DNA from: Flavobacterium ichthyis
Lineage (GTDB): Bacteria; Bacteroidota; Bacteroidia; Flavobacteriales; Flavobacteriaceae
Assembly (NCBI RefSeq): GCF_009915155.1
Contig: NZ_JAABLM010000009.1
Coordinates: forward strand, 94,140 to 158,139
Length of the DNA: 64,000 bases
Direction: 5' to 3'
Of the stretch, positions 17,976-27,346 are shown in pieces (within the stretch, counting starts at the first letter, position 1; every line of letters starts with the position of its first letter). Position numbers and translations under genes: made by a program. The notes beneath the pieces are model-generated. The model did not search any database and was not told the DNA's origin. It saw nothing but the letters and a program-made list of their open reading frames with translations.

Positions 17976-20900
17976 TTAATTTTTTACTGATGAATTGCGC
18001 TTGGCTTCTTCAGTTTTAATCAAATTGAGTTCGGTTTGCGCTTCCTCGATTACGTCCGGATAATCTTTGAAATTTTTGATCACACTTTCCAAAATGTAAT
18101 TGGCTTGGAAACTATCTTTTAATCCGTAGAAATTTTTCGCCATTAATACCAAACCTTTGGCTCCAAAATATTTATATCCAGAATAATCTTTCGCTAATTT
18201 TTGAACCGCGGTGTTTGAGGCTTCAAATTTTCCTTCTTTGTTTTTGAAATACGCATCATAATACAATGCTTCTGCCGCCAATTCACCTTTGGCAATCGAT
18301 TGTAATTTGGCGTAAGCTGCTTTTGCTTTCGTTTCGTCATTAATTTTAATGGCAGATCTTGCCACAATCACTTGGGCATCACTTTTTACACGATCATCAG
18401 TTTTTGCATTGGCCAAAACTTTATCAGCATAATTAACAGCATTGGCATAATCTTGTTGTTCGTAATACGCTTTCATCAAATTTGATTGTGCAAAAGTTAC
18501 GTTTTGCGGATAATCGGCTTCACTTTCTAAACGTTTTAAAACCGGCATGGCTTTAGCATAATCCGCTTTTTTGAGGTGAATCTGCCCTAACCTTGCTAAA
18601 GATTGTTCGGTAAATTCATTTCTTGGTTTGGCAATGACAAACTCGTAATGCGAAACGGCATTATTTTCTAAACCATCAGCAAAATAAGATTGTGCCAAAT
18701 AAAAATTAGCCTTCAAAGCGTTGACACCGTTTGGAAATTTGGCCACGTAACCGCTCAAAGCACTAATAGCTTGCTTGGTATTATTTTGCAAATAATATTT
18801 TTCGGCAGCTGTGTAAGTATCGTTATCGAGTTCAGCATCAGTAACTTCCACAAAATCAAGTGTTTTTACCCAAGAAGCATATTCGTCCACTCTTCCGGTA
18901 TCCATGTAAATTAACCGGGCGGTTGCCACGGCTTCAAGCGCTTCAGGAGTATTAGGATATTCTCCCACTACTTTTTTTAATTTTGCCAAAGCTTCATTAT
19001 TTTTTCCGCCGTTGTAATACACTAAACCTTGACGCAAAATCGCTTTTGAAGAATAAGAACCGCCTTTGTATTCCGCAATGAGTTGATCATAAGTTTTTAC
19101 CGCACTTTCTATTTTTTCTTCGGCAACATAAGTGTTTCCTAACTCAAACATGGCGTCGTCGCGCAATTGAGATTTTGGATAATTTTTGATGAAAATAGTC
19201 AAATCCTCAATTTTCTTTTCATTTCGGCTTACAAAACCATAGCTGATGGCTTTTTGAAAAGCCGCATAATCTGCATCAACGCCTTTCATTTCGATGGCTT
19301 TATTGTAAGCTTCCATTGCAGGCCAATATTTTGCCGAAACAAAATGACTGTCGCCCAAACGCAAATAAGCGTCATTTAATCTGGTTTTGTCATCTTTATT
19401 GGAAGCAATATAACTTTGAAAACTGGTAATCGCTTGATCGTAATCTTTTTGCTTGAAATAAGCATACCCTAAATTATAATTGATGTTTTTAAATTCTGGG
19501 GTATTTTGTGCATTGGCGTCCGCTAAAAATTGTTTGAAAGTAATAATGGCTTCGCCAAAATTATCTAAGGTATATTCCGTTTCGGCTTTCCAAAACAAGG
19601 CTCTTGCCGTGAATTTTGGATTGTTTCTTTCCGCTAGAGATTTTTTGAACATATCTAAAGCTTCGCGGTAATTTCCATCGGTATATAATTCTAAACCTCG
19701 GTAAAAAGTAACTTTTTGGTACGCTTCGCGGTTTCCGGCTTTATTTTTTTCCAATAAAACCAATGCTTCTCGGTAATTTTTTGAAGTGATGTAAGAATTA
19801 ATCAATAAAGATTCAACCTCAGCACGATTAGGATTGTTTGGATATTTTTCTAAAAAACCGCTTAAAATACCTGGAATACTTTGGTACGAATTTCCAATTT
19901 CATAACTCAATTTGGCATAATTCAAATGCGCATCTTCCTGAATTTTGGCATCAAAAGTCATTTCCGAAGCCGTTTTGAAAGCGTTCAAAGCCTGTTGCTT
20001 CTTGTCGGTTTTTAGATAACTTTCACCCAAATGATAATAGGCATTTTGGGCTACAAAATCTTTTCCGTCGATAATTTTATTGAATTGCGCAATGGCATTT
20101 TCGTAGTCATTTTGCTTGTAATAAGCATAACCCAATTGGTAAAAATCAGTGTTGCTCCATCTGCCTTTTTTACCCTTATACTCATTTAAATAAGGAATCG
20201 CTTGATCATATTGCTTCAAGTTAAAATAACTTTCGCCAATAATTTTATTCAATTCCGATTTTTCTTGCGCATTAGATTTTGCCATTGCGGCCTTTCCTAA
20301 TTTGATGGCTTCGTCAAATTTTCCCAGTTTAAAATTCATGTCCGCTTGAAAATATGACATTTTTTCCTGGTATTTTTCTTCGCCCGAAACCTCATCAAAA
20401 AGCTGATTGGCCTTGGTATAATCATCAGATTCGTATGCCATGAACCCCAAATAATATTTCGCTTGCGAACCGTATTCGTTGCTATTAACCACTTGGTTCA
20501 AATAGTTTGCCGCTTCTTTTTTATTTCCGGCGGCGAAAAGCGCATAACCTTTTTGAAAATGGTATTTATCTCGTTGCGAACCACTTAAATTATCCTCGTC
20601 CACTTTTTCAAACCACTTTAAGGATTGCGGATAATTTCCGGAGTCAAAATAATAGTGGGCAACTTCAATGTAAGCCTGATTTCTCTTGGTACTTGTGGGA
20701 TGATCTTCCACAAAACTTTCCATCAATACATCCGCGTTCGACTGATTCAAGCGAATGGCACAATTGGCAATGTAGTAGGCACAATCGGCTTCAATATCTG
20801 AATTATCATCGGTATTTTCGGCTTTAATTTTTTCAAAAATAATTTGAGCCGCCTGATATTGCTTGTCATTATAAAGCGATACAGCACGATTGTACTGCGA

Positions 20901-20993
20901 CAAATCATGAGTGTAAATGGCGGTTTGCTGTGAAAAAACCGGAGCACTTCCGGCTAAAGTGGCCAGCAAAAATAACTTCGAGAGTTTATGCAT
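17976..20993 (-). CDS. Large exported tetratricopeptide-repeat protein
   Basis: A 1005-residue protein made almost entirely of TPR helical pairs (repeated patterns such as YYLGFMAYESDDYTKA, ALFWKAETEYTLDNFGEA, NLGYAYFKQKDYDQA). TPR arrays bind proteins, so a periplasmic or outer-membrane scaffold role is likely. Residues 1-21 are a signal peptide (MHKLSKLFLLATLAGSAPVF). I chose the ATG at 20993 because a -7 box at 21018-21025 lies inside the longer frame that begins at 21029. It heads a two-gene unit with the barrel protein at 16193-17947, suggesting the two work together at the cell envelope. No lipobox is seen. Confidence 0.85.
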   Translation of the reverse strand: MHKLSKLFLLATLAGSAPVFSQQTAIYTHDLSQYNRAVSLYNDKQYQAAQIIFEKIKAENTDDNSDIEADCAYYIANCAIRLNQSNADVLMESFVEDHPTSTKRNQAYIEVAHYYFDSGNYPQSLKWFEKVDEDNLSGSQRDKYHFQKGYALFAAGNKKEAANYLNQVVNSNEYGSQAKYYLGFMAYESDDYTKANQLFDEVSGEEKYQEKMSYFQADMNFKLGKFDEAIKLGKAAMAKSNAQEKSELNKIIGESYFNLKQYDQAIPYLNEYKGKKGRWSNTDFYQLGYAYYKQNDYENAIAQFNKIIDGKDFVAQNAYYHLGESYLKTDKKQQALNAFKTASEMTFDAKIQEDAHLNYAKLSYEIGNSYQSIPGILSGFLEKYPNNPNRAEVESLLINSYITSKNYREALVLLEKNKAGNREAYQKVTFYRGLELYTDGNYREALDMFKKSLAERNNPKFTARALFWKAETEYTLDNFGEAIITFKQFLADANAQNTPEFKNINYNLGYAYFKQKDYDQAITSFQSYIASNKDDKTRLNDAYLRLGDSHFVSAKYWPAMEAYNKAIEMKGVDADYAAFQKAISYGFVSRNEKKIEDLTIFIKNYPKSQLRDDAMFELGNTYVAEEKIESAVKTYDQLIAEYKGGSYSSKAILRQGLVYYNGGKNNEALAKLKKVVGEYPNTPEALEAVATARLIYMDTGRVDEYASWVKTLDFVEVTDAELDNDTYTAAEKYYLQNNTKQAISALSGYVAKFPNGVNALKANFYLAQSYFADGLENNAVSHYEFVIAKPRNEFTEQSLARLGQIHLKKADYAKAMPVLKRLESEADYPQNVTFAQSNLMKAYYEQQDYANAVNYADKVLANAKTDDRVKSDAQVIVARSAIKINDETKAKAAYAKLQSIAKGELAAEALYYDAYFKNKEGKFEASNTAVQKLAKDYSGYKYFGAKGLVLMAKNFYGLKDSFQANYILESVIKNFKDYPDVIEEAQTELNLIKTEEAKRNSSVKN

Positions 20994-21017
20994 TGCGTGA
21001 GTTTTTGTTTTAACTTT

Positions 21018-21025
21018 CAAATATA
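21018..21025 (-). promoter_or_regulatory. Probable -7 box of the TPR-barrel unit
   Basis: The complement reads TATATTTG. It lies 24 bases before the chosen start at 20993 and argues against the longer reading frame. Confidence 0.5.
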
Positions 21026-21167
21026 TCAATCTTCAAAATGATAACGAGACGGCTTCGTTGTTTATTGTAAACATTTTTTTTAACAATTTTCACACCTATT
21101 GGATTTGAGGAATTTGCAATATATTTTTAACAAAAAACAATAATTTTTTCGCAACCCAACAATTAAA

Positions 21168-21199
21168 TTTTGATACCCAAATGGAACTTCTTACTTTTA
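21168..21199 (+). promoter_or_regulatory. Promoter of ftsE
   Basis: TTTTG (21168-21172), 19 bases, then TACTTTTA (21192-21199), with the ftsE ATG 20 bases later. Spacing and boxes fit the Bacteroidota vegetative promoter, with one mismatch in the -7 box. Confidence 0.6.
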
Positions 21200-21218
21200 C
21201 GCAATAATCATTTCCACT

Positions 21219-21902
21219 ATGTCGCAACCTGTGCTTTTTTTAAGAAACGTAAATATTTACCAAGATAAAAATGCGGTTTTAACCAATGTAAATCTCGAAG
21301 TAAAACACGGCGAATTCCTTTATATCATTGGAAAAACGGGTTCCGGCAAAAGTAGTTTGATGAAAACTTTGTATGCTGATTTGCCGTTAACTGACGGTCA
21401 AGGAAGCATTGCTGATTATGATTTGGCGGCTTTAAAAGAAAAAAATATTCCGTATTTGAGAAGAAAAATCGGTATTGTTTTTCAAGATTTTAAACTGCTT
21501 CCCGACCGAAACATTCAGGAAAATATGATTTTTGTGCTTCGCGCCACTGGTTGGACCGACAAACACGAAATGAACGTGAAAATTGAAGAAGTGTTGGAAA
21601 AAGTGGGCATGAAAAATTTTGCACACAAAATGCCACATCAAATTTCGGGTGGAGAACAACAAAGAATTGCCATTGCAAGAGCGCTTTTAAATGATCCTGA
21701 AATTATTTTGGCAGACGAACCTACCGGAAATCTCGATCCACAAACCAGTGTCGAAGTAATGGAAGTGTTGCGAAAAATTAATGCCAACGGCAAAACGATT
21801 ATCATGGCAACCCACGATTATGCGTTATTATTGAAATATCCTGCCAAAACTTTAAAATGTGATTCAGGTTCTGTGTTTGAAGTGGTGCAACGAACGGTTT
21901 AA
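21219..21902 (+). CDS. ftsE: Cell-division ABC transporter ATP-binding protein FtsE
   Basis: This 227-residue ABC ATPase energises FtsX, which controls peptidoglycan hydrolases at the division site. Walker A GKTGSGKS is at residues 38-45, the Q-loop VFQDF near 88-91, the signature SGGEQQR at 143-149, Walker B IILADEP at 162-168 and the H-loop His at 199. The KLLPDRNIQENM region is typical of FtsE. No ftsX lies beside it; instead a glycosyltransferase gene starts on the base after its stop codon, so it appears to head a glycan operon. A LolD-type ATPase is the main alternative. Confidence 0.85.
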   Translation: MSQPVLFLRNVNIYQDKNAVLTNVNLEVKHGEFLYIIGKTGSGKSSLMKTLYADLPLTDGQGSIADYDLAALKEKNIPYLRRKIGIVFQDFKLLPDRNIQENMIFVLRATGWTDKHEMNVKIEEVLEKVGMKNFAHKMPHQISGGEQQRIAIARALLNDPEIILADEPTGNLDPQTSVEVMEVLRKINANGKTIIMATHDYALLLKYPAKTLKCDSGSVFEVVQRTV

Positions 21903-22790
21903 ATGCTTTCGGTTTTAATTCCTACATATAATTACAATATTTTCCCGTTGGTGAAAAATGTGGCGGCTCAACTTGAAAAAGCCAAAATTGATTTTGAAAT
22001 TATTTGTTTGGATGACGATTCAAAAAATTATAATACTGAAAACCAGAATATTAATTCTATACAAAACGCATCTTACGAAATTTTACCAAAAAATATCGGG
22101 CGAAGTGCGATTAGAAATTTACTCGCCCAAAAAGCATCTTTTGAAAGCTTATTGTTTTTAGATGCCGATGTGATGCCGAAGCAAAATGATTTTGTGGCAA
22201 AATATCTTCCGTTTTTAAACAACGAAGAAAAAGTGGTTTACGGCGGAATTGAATACCAACCCGAAAAACCAGATAAAAACGAGCTTTTACGCTGGATTTA
22301 CGGCAATTCCCGTGAAGCATTATCAGTTGAAACCCGAAAAAAAAATCCGTACATTTCATTTTTAACGCTCAATTTTTTAATTACAAAATCGGTTTTTGAA
22401 AAAGTGTCGTTTAATGAAAACATCCCGAATTTAAGACATGAAGACACGCTTTTTTCAAGTGATTTAGCCAGAAAAAAAATTAAAATGTTTCACATTAATA
22501 ATCCTGTCATTCACAACGGATTAGAAAGCAGCGAAAAATTTTTACAAAAATCCGAAGAAGCACTTTTGGGACTTAAAAACCTCATTGACAATAATTTGAT
22601 TGATGAAAAATATGTGAAATTAGCCCGAATTTCCAAGAGATTAAACCAATGGAAATTGACTTTTTTGCTGATGCCTTTTTTTAAAAATTACCGCGAAAAA
22701 ATGATTAAAAATCTGTTAGGCGAAAATCCATCACTTTTTATTTTTGATTTATACCGATTGGGTTATTTTTGTCAATTAAACCAAAAATAA
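21903..22790 (+). CDS. Family 2 glycosyltransferase
   Basis: A 295-residue GT-A enzyme that probably adds a sugar to a surface polysaccharide or lipid-linked glycan at the cytoplasmic face. The N-terminal nucleotide-sugar fold is clear: VLIPTYNYN near residue 4, an LDDDS motif at 36-40 and the metal-binding DAD at 87-89. Its ATG directly follows the ftsE stop codon, so translation is likely coupled. The acceptor-side half contains RHEDTLFSSDLARKK, similar to the ED motif of GT2 enzymes. Donor and acceptor cannot be deduced. Confidence 0.88.
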   Translation: MLSVLIPTYNYNIFPLVKNVAAQLEKAKIDFEIICLDDDSKNYNTENQNINSIQNASYEILPKNIGRSAIRNLLAQKASFESLLFLDADVMPKQNDFVAKYLPFLNNEEKVVYGGIEYQPEKPDKNELLRWIYGNSREALSVETRKKNPYISFLTLNFLITKSVFEKVSFNENIPNLRHEDTLFSSDLARKKIKMFHINNPVIHNGLESSEKFLQKSEEALLGLKNLIDNNLIDEKYVKLARISKRLNQWKLTFLLMPFFKNYREKMIKNLLGENPSLFIFDLYRLGYFCQLNQK

Positions 22791-22791
22791 A

Positions 22792-23736
22792 ATGGCTTTT
22801 TTTTCGGTAATCATTCCACTTTACAACAAAGAAAATTTTGTAGCAGCCACGATTCAAAGCGCTTTGAATCAAACTTTTACCGACTTTGAAATCATTGTCA
22901 TCAACGATGGTTCTACTGATAAAAGTGCCGAAAAAGTGAGCCAAATTTCCGATTCCCGCATTCAACTTTTTACCACCGAAAATCAAGGCGTTTCCGCAGC
23001 AAGAAATTTTGGAATTGAAAAAGCTTCCGGCAAGATGATTGCCTTTCTGGATGCCGATGATTATTGGTTTCCCAATCATTTAGAAAATTTATTTGAATTG
23101 GGGGAAAGGTTTCCGGAATGTGGAATGTTTTGTACCAATTACGAGCGTTTTTTTAACGAAAAAAATATTGTAAAACCTCATTTTGTTGATGTACCAACCC
23201 AACCTTGGAAAGGGATTGTATCCGATTTTTTCAAATCAAGTTACGTTGATCGAATTGCTTGGACTTCGGCAGTTGCCGTTCCGAAAAAAGTTTTAGAAAA
23301 AGTAGGAAATTTTGATACGAAAATCACACTTGGAGCTGGAGAAGACACCCAACTTTGGATTAGAATCGCTTTGCAATATAAGGTGGCTTTCAACAATGAA
23401 ATTTCGGCGAGGCACGTTTTAAATTCCGAAAATAGAATTTCACTTGCGAACACTTTGAAACGTTCTTTTGCAAAGTTTGACGAATTTGCAGAAGCGGAAA
23501 AAAAAAATCTGTCGCTCAAAAAATATTTGGATTTATACCGAACAGAATTTGCCCTAAAACACAAAATTGCTGGAGATTTAAAAACCTATCGTTATTATCT
23601 TCAAAATACAAACCAGGAAAATATTCCGCTTAAAACCAAACTACTGTTGAAGTTGCCGGTTTTTTTACTTCAAAAATTATTTGGTTTCAAAAAGTTTCTA
23701 GAGCGAAAAAACATTATGATTTCGGTTTATCATTAA
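22792..23736 (+). CDS. Family 2 glycosyltransferase
   Basis: A 314-residue GT-A enzyme. It shows SVIIPLYNKENFVAAT at the start, NDGSTD at 38-43, the metal motif DADD at 87-90 and GAGEDTQLWIR around residue 181, where the catalytic ED pair of the family lies. It begins one base after the preceding GT2 gene, so both are probably on the ftsE transcript. Its last four bases overlap the end of the minus-strand gene at 23733-24809. The donor sugar is unknown. Confidence 0.9.
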   Translation: MAFFSVIIPLYNKENFVAATIQSALNQTFTDFEIIVINDGSTDKSAEKVSQISDSRIQLFTTENQGVSAARNFGIEKASGKMIAFLDADDYWFPNHLENLFELGERFPECGMFCTNYERFFNEKNIVKPHFVDVPTQPWKGIVSDFFKSSYVDRIAWTSAVAVPKKVLEKVGNFDTKITLGAGEDTQLWIRIALQYKVAFNNEISARHVLNSENRISLANTLKRSFAKFDEFAEAEKKNLSLKKYLDLYRTEFALKHKIAGDLKTYRYYLQNTNQENIPLKTKLLLKLPVFLLQKLFGFKKFLERKNIMISVYH

Positions 23737-24809
23737 GGTTTTGATTGCAAGAGTGATATCCATTGTTTTCCTATAATTTCCGGCGAAAAACGAGCAACAC
23801 TTGACTTTGCGTTAGCCTTGCATTTCTCGTGTAATTTTTCATCATCTATCATTCGATTCATGGCTTCAACTAACTTTTTAAAGTTTTGATCTTCAACCAA
23901 AAGACCATTTTCTTCATTAAATATTAATTCCGAAGGACCAGATTTACAATCAAAAGAAATAACTGGAGTTCCACAAGCCAAAGATTCCATAATGATGTTA
24001 GGCAAACCTTCATTTTTACTGGTTAACGTAGTAAAAGTGGCGTTTTTCATGTAAATAAACGGATTATCGACAAAACCTTCAAAAACAATTTGATCTTCAA
24101 CATTCAATTGTTTTGCCAAAGAAATTAAGGCAGGTTTTTGAGGTCCGTCGCCTAAAAAAAGTAGCTTGATATTTTTTTGCGGAAGCATACTTTTGGCATA
24201 ACTTTCAATCAGCAAGTTAAATTGTTTGTTGTTATCCAAAACCATTCGTCCAACCGCCAGAATATATTTAAAATCTACCTCAAAATGCTGTTGCAACTTC
24301 CTTTCAATCGCCTGGGTTTCGAGCATATTGTAAATAGTCGTCACATTTTGATAACCGTATTTCTCTCTAACTTTTGCCTCAATCAATTTTGAAACTGTTA
24401 CGATTGCATAGGCTTTTTTAAAAATATTTTGGGAAAGCCATTTGTTTTCAGGAAAATACCAAGAAGTTTGGTAGCTGTGAACCGTGATGATATAAGGTTT
24501 TGTATATAAAAATTTGGTGATTAAAAATTCTTTCCATTGGTTATTTCGGTTTCGAAAATCAACGATAAAGTCAAAATTATTGTCGGAAATAAATTTTTTG
24601 AGGATGAAAAATTTGCGAAAACTACCTGCTTCTATTTTTCCTAAATTTATTAATTTGCCCGAAAATTCATACGTAATCAAGTCGTTAAAAATCACATTAT
24701 GAACCTCGAAACCTTGGCTAAAAAAATAGTTGGACATCACAGCATGAATTTTATCAGCGCCACCATTAGAAAAATTTATGCCAATCAAACAGATTTTAGT
24801 TTTGCCCAT
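23733..24809 (-). CDS. Family 4 glycosyltransferase
   Basis: A 358-residue GT-B retaining enzyme. The N-terminal half holds a donor-independent Rossmann domain with GINFSNGGADKIHA (a Gly-rich loop). The C-terminal half has LAVGRM followed by LLFLGDGPQ and the family 4 motif EGLPNIIMESLACGTPVIS, in which the two Glu residues are seven apart. The start is the ATG at 24809: the longer frame from 24839 begins inside a -7 box (24837-24844) and adds ten residues foreign to the family. It converges on the preceding GT2 gene with a 4-base overlap and diverges from the next gene. Confidence 0.9.
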   Translation of the reverse strand: MGKTKICLIGINFSNGGADKIHAVMSNYFFSQGFEVHNVIFNDLITYEFSGKLINLGKIEAGSFRKFFILKKFISDNNFDFIVDFRNRNNQWKEFLITKFLYTKPYIITVHSYQTSWYFPENKWLSQNIFKKAYAIVTVSKLIEAKVREKYGYQNVTTIYNMLETQAIERKLQQHFEVDFKYILAVGRMVLDNNKQFNLLIESYAKSMLPQKNIKLLFLGDGPQKPALISLAKQLNVEDQIVFEGFVDNPFIYMKNATFTTLTSKNEGLPNIIMESLACGTPVISFDCKSGPSELIFNEENGLLVEDQNFKKLVEAMNRMIDDEKLHEKCKANAKSSVARFSPEIIGKQWISLLQSKP

Positions 24810-24836
24810 GCAAACGTGTTTAGTTACATTTGGAAA

Positions 24837-24844
24837 CAAATATA
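24837..24844 (-). promoter_or_regulatory. Probable -7 box of the family 4 glycosyltransferase gene
   Basis: The complement reads TATATTTG and lies 27 bases before the ATG at 24809. The divergent gene starts at 24852, only 8 bases away, so the two promoters must overlap. Confidence 0.5.
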
Positions 24845-24851
24845 AACATTT

Positions 24852-25991
24852 ATGAAGATTTTACTCGTGGGCGAATTTAGCAGATTGCACAATTCTTTGA
24901 AAGAAGGATTGGAATTTTTGGGTCACGAAGTGAAAATTGTTGCCACAGGAGATGATTTTAAAAAATTTCCAATGGATTATAATTTTGCTGCTAAAAGCGT
25001 AAATTCTTCAATATTATTAAGTTCGATTAATCGCGTTTCGAGAAAGATTTTGAAAATCGACTTAGAGAAAATTGAAAAAGCCATTCGGTTTCAAAAAATG
25101 TTGCTCAAGTTAAAAAACTATGATGTAGTGCAAATTATCAATTCCGACGCTTTGGAAACGTATCCTTTTTTGTCCAAAAAATTATTTGCAAAACTTTTCT
25201 ATCAAAATAAAAAAATATCACTTTTAATTTGTGGTGACGAAACACCAATCGTGGAAGTTCAGTTAAAAAACAATTTGAAATATTCTGTTTTAACACCTTT
25301 GTTTGAAAATAATAAATACAAAAAATTTTACAATTACACCTTAAAGTTCGTAAAAAAGAACCATCAAAATCTATTCGCTTTTTTACTTAAAAAATCGAAT
25401 GTTGTGGTGGCTTCAGACTTAGACTATGTGATTCCATTGCAGCAAACCAACATTAATTTTACGCATATTCCAAATCCTGTAAACGTTGACAAACTTCGGT
25501 ATCAATCTACGGAAATCACTGATAAAATTGTCATTTTTTTAGGCAAAAATAAATTTAGTGCATTAAAAAAAGGAACGCTTTATTTTGAAGAAGCTTTGAC
25601 CATTATCGCTAAAAAATATCCCCAAAAAGTAACGATTAAAACCGCTAACAGCATTCCTTACGAACTGTTCCAGCAATGGATTGATGAGTCGCATATTATT
25701 TTAGATCAAATTTACGCTTTTGACCAAGGTTACAACGCTTTGGAAGCAATGGCGAAAGGCAAAGTGGTTTTTACCGGAGCCGAAACAGAGTTTTATGAGT
25801 ATTACAATTTAGAACAAACAGTTGCGGTTAATGCATTACCAAATGTGGATTTTTTAGTAGAAAAACTTTCTTACCTAATCGAGAATCCTGAAGAAATCAC
25901 TGCAATAGCGCAAAATGCAAGACAATTTATCGAAGAAAAACACCATTATGTTAACGTTGCAAAAAAATACCTCGGAGTTTGGAATGCTTAA
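24852..25991 (+). CDS. GT-B-fold glycosyltransferase
   Basis: A 379-residue protein starting MKILLVGEFSRLHNSLKEGL, a typical first strand and Gly loop of GT-B enzymes. The C-terminal domain has FLGKNKFSALKKG, then DQGYNALEAMAKGKVVFTG, which corresponds to the ExxxAMA acceptor-phosphate region of family 4 relatives, although the upstream Glu of the E-x7-E pair appears replaced (FDQGYNALE). It may have diverged specificity. The last 41 bases overlap the 3' end of the minus-strand gene at 25951-27276. Confidence 0.8.
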   Translation: MKILLVGEFSRLHNSLKEGLEFLGHEVKIVATGDDFKKFPMDYNFAAKSVNSSILLSSINRVSRKILKIDLEKIEKAIRFQKMLLKLKNYDVVQIINSDALETYPFLSKKLFAKLFYQNKKISLLICGDETPIVEVQLKNNLKYSVLTPLFENNKYKKFYNYTLKFVKKNHQNLFAFLLKKSNVVVASDLDYVIPLQQTNINFTHIPNPVNVDKLRYQSTEITDKIVIFLGKNKFSALKKGTLYFEEALTIIAKKYPQKVTIKTANSIPYELFQQWIDESHIILDQIYAFDQGYNALEAMAKGKVVFTGAETEFYEYYNLEQTVAVNALPNVDFLVEKLSYLIENPEEITAIAQNARQFIEEKHHYVNVAKKYLGVWNA

Positions 25992-27276
25992 CAACCGATT
26001 TGAAAAATAGAAAAATCAGCAGCACTATTAGATATTCAAAAGGAAAACCGTAGCGAGAATTGCTACCAAAAGTTGCCAACGCTTGTAAAACAGAAGTCGC
26101 TAAAATTATCGTAACGCTGATAATTTCAAAGGATATTTTTCTTATTTTAATAAACAGTACGATATAGAAAACACTTACAATCCAAAAAAAATGTTTTAGC
26201 AATGTAAGCAAACTTCGTTGTAAAAAATCTATTCTAAAAATTATTTCTTGAAAGGTTTGATTTTTGTGATTAAAATAGTTTTTTAAGTCGGTCACATTCC
26301 AGAAATCTTTCCACGACCGAAACACTTGCGTAAAATAATCATTCGGATTTTGAGCGATTGTTTCCTTTGCGAATTTTCCCAATTCATTCGAAAAATCCGG
26401 GAAGTTTAAATTTTTATCGTCGTATTCACCCGCATTGTATGCAAACCAAATTGCCATGGCTGGATCATCATTTCTGGCAATCGCCAATTCGCGATGTTTT
26501 ACGAAAGGTTGCGTAATCCAGTGGTATTTTTCGGGTGCTTTTTCGGCAAACATGGTGCAATTTTGTGCCATATTCAAACCCCAAAATGTGGTAGAAACAA
26601 AATATCCGGTATTGATTTTATTAACCAATGACCAACCCAAAAAAGCAGTAAGCGGAATCGTCAATACCACTAAAGTTTTTGCCAATTTTAACCGCCATTT
26701 TGTTTTTGAAATAACAATGAACGCACTCAAAACAAACGGTATGAACATAAAAAAGGGTTTGATTAAAACCAGGAAAAACAAAACTAACGACACGTAAATA
26801 AGTTGTTTTAAATTGCCTTGAAGAAAATTTTTGCTGAGAAAATAGAATAACAAACTTGAGGAAAAAAGTAAGGTCGTTTCCGCTAAAATTAAATGTTCGT
26901 AAAAATGAATGGATAGATTGAATTGCAAGAAAATTACCAGCCAAAAACTAAATTTTGAATTCAGTTTATTTTGTAAAAATGTTTCAAACCACAGTAATCC
27001 TGTCAAAATTCCGAGGAAAATTTGGAACACAATTGTACCCAAAACCTTTCCGAAAGCCAAAGCAATTAACAGCGGATATCCCGGACTTCTTTCGCCGGAA
27101 TAACCTTGTAAATTAAAGGTGAGTAATTTTCTACCTAACTCCATAAATGCACCACTGTCCGGTGGATGAACTACCGAAAACTGAGATGCTACAAATACCA
27201 ATCGCAACAAAAGCAACAGCAAAAGCAATTGTAAGTAGGGTTTTTGAGAAAATTTTGAAATTATATAACGAAACAT
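25951..27276 (-). CDS. Polytopic GT-C-like membrane protein
   Basis: A 441-residue protein with about ten hydrophobic segments (for instance LLLLLLLLRLVFVASQF at residue 17, GTIVFQIFLGILTGLLWF, SFWLVIFLQFNLSIHF). After the first helix comes HPPDSGAFMELGRKLL and then GERSPGYPLL, resembling the first-loop acidic motif and following SPGYP loop of ArnT/PMT-type (GT39) transferases that use lipid-linked sugars. It probably adds a sugar on the periplasmic face. Overlaps the upstream plus-strand gene tail to tail by 41 bases. Donor and acceptor unknown. Confidence 0.7.
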   Translation of the reverse strand: MFRYIISKFSQKPYLQLLLLLLLLRLVFVASQFSVVHPPDSGAFMELGRKLLTFNLQGYSGERSPGYPLLIALAFGKVLGTIVFQIFLGILTGLLWFETFLQNKLNSKFSFWLVIFLQFNLSIHFYEHLILAETTLLFSSSLLFYFLSKNFLQGNLKQLIYVSLVLFFLVLIKPFFMFIPFVLSAFIVISKTKWRLKLAKTLVVLTIPLTAFLGWSLVNKINTGYFVSTTFWGLNMAQNCTMFAEKAPEKYHWITQPFVKHRELAIARNDDPAMAIWFAYNAGEYDDKNLNFPDFSNELGKFAKETIAQNPNDYFTQVFRSWKDFWNVTDLKNYFNHKNQTFQEIIFRIDFLQRSLLTLLKHFFWIVSVFYIVLFIKIRKISFEIISVTIILATSVLQALATFGSNSRYGFPFEYLIVLLIFLFFKSVVKHSKLRGIFLQR

Positions 27277-27307
27277 TATAAGGATTTAATTGTCGCAAGC
27301 TACTAAT

Positions 27308-27341
27308 TTTTGCCGAAATCCGATTGGTTTGAGTACATTTG
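27308..27341 (+). promoter_or_regulatory. Promoter of the GT-C-like gene at 27347
   Basis: TTTTG (27308-27312), 21 bases, then TACATTTG (27334-27341), a full consensus match. The ATG begins 6 bases after the box, about where transcription should start, so the mRNA is probably leaderless. Confidence 0.65.
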
Positions 27342-27346
27342 CTGTT

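Noticed and set aside
20507..20827. A 106-residue plus-strand frame inside the large TPR gene
   Set aside because: It is antisense to a clear protein with TPR repeats, and it has no promoter or ribosome site of its own.
21219..21902. ftsE read as part of an ABC exporter for the glycan locus
   Set aside because: The sequence fits FtsE, and no transmembrane ABC partner lies beside it; a Wzx-type flippase is present for export instead.
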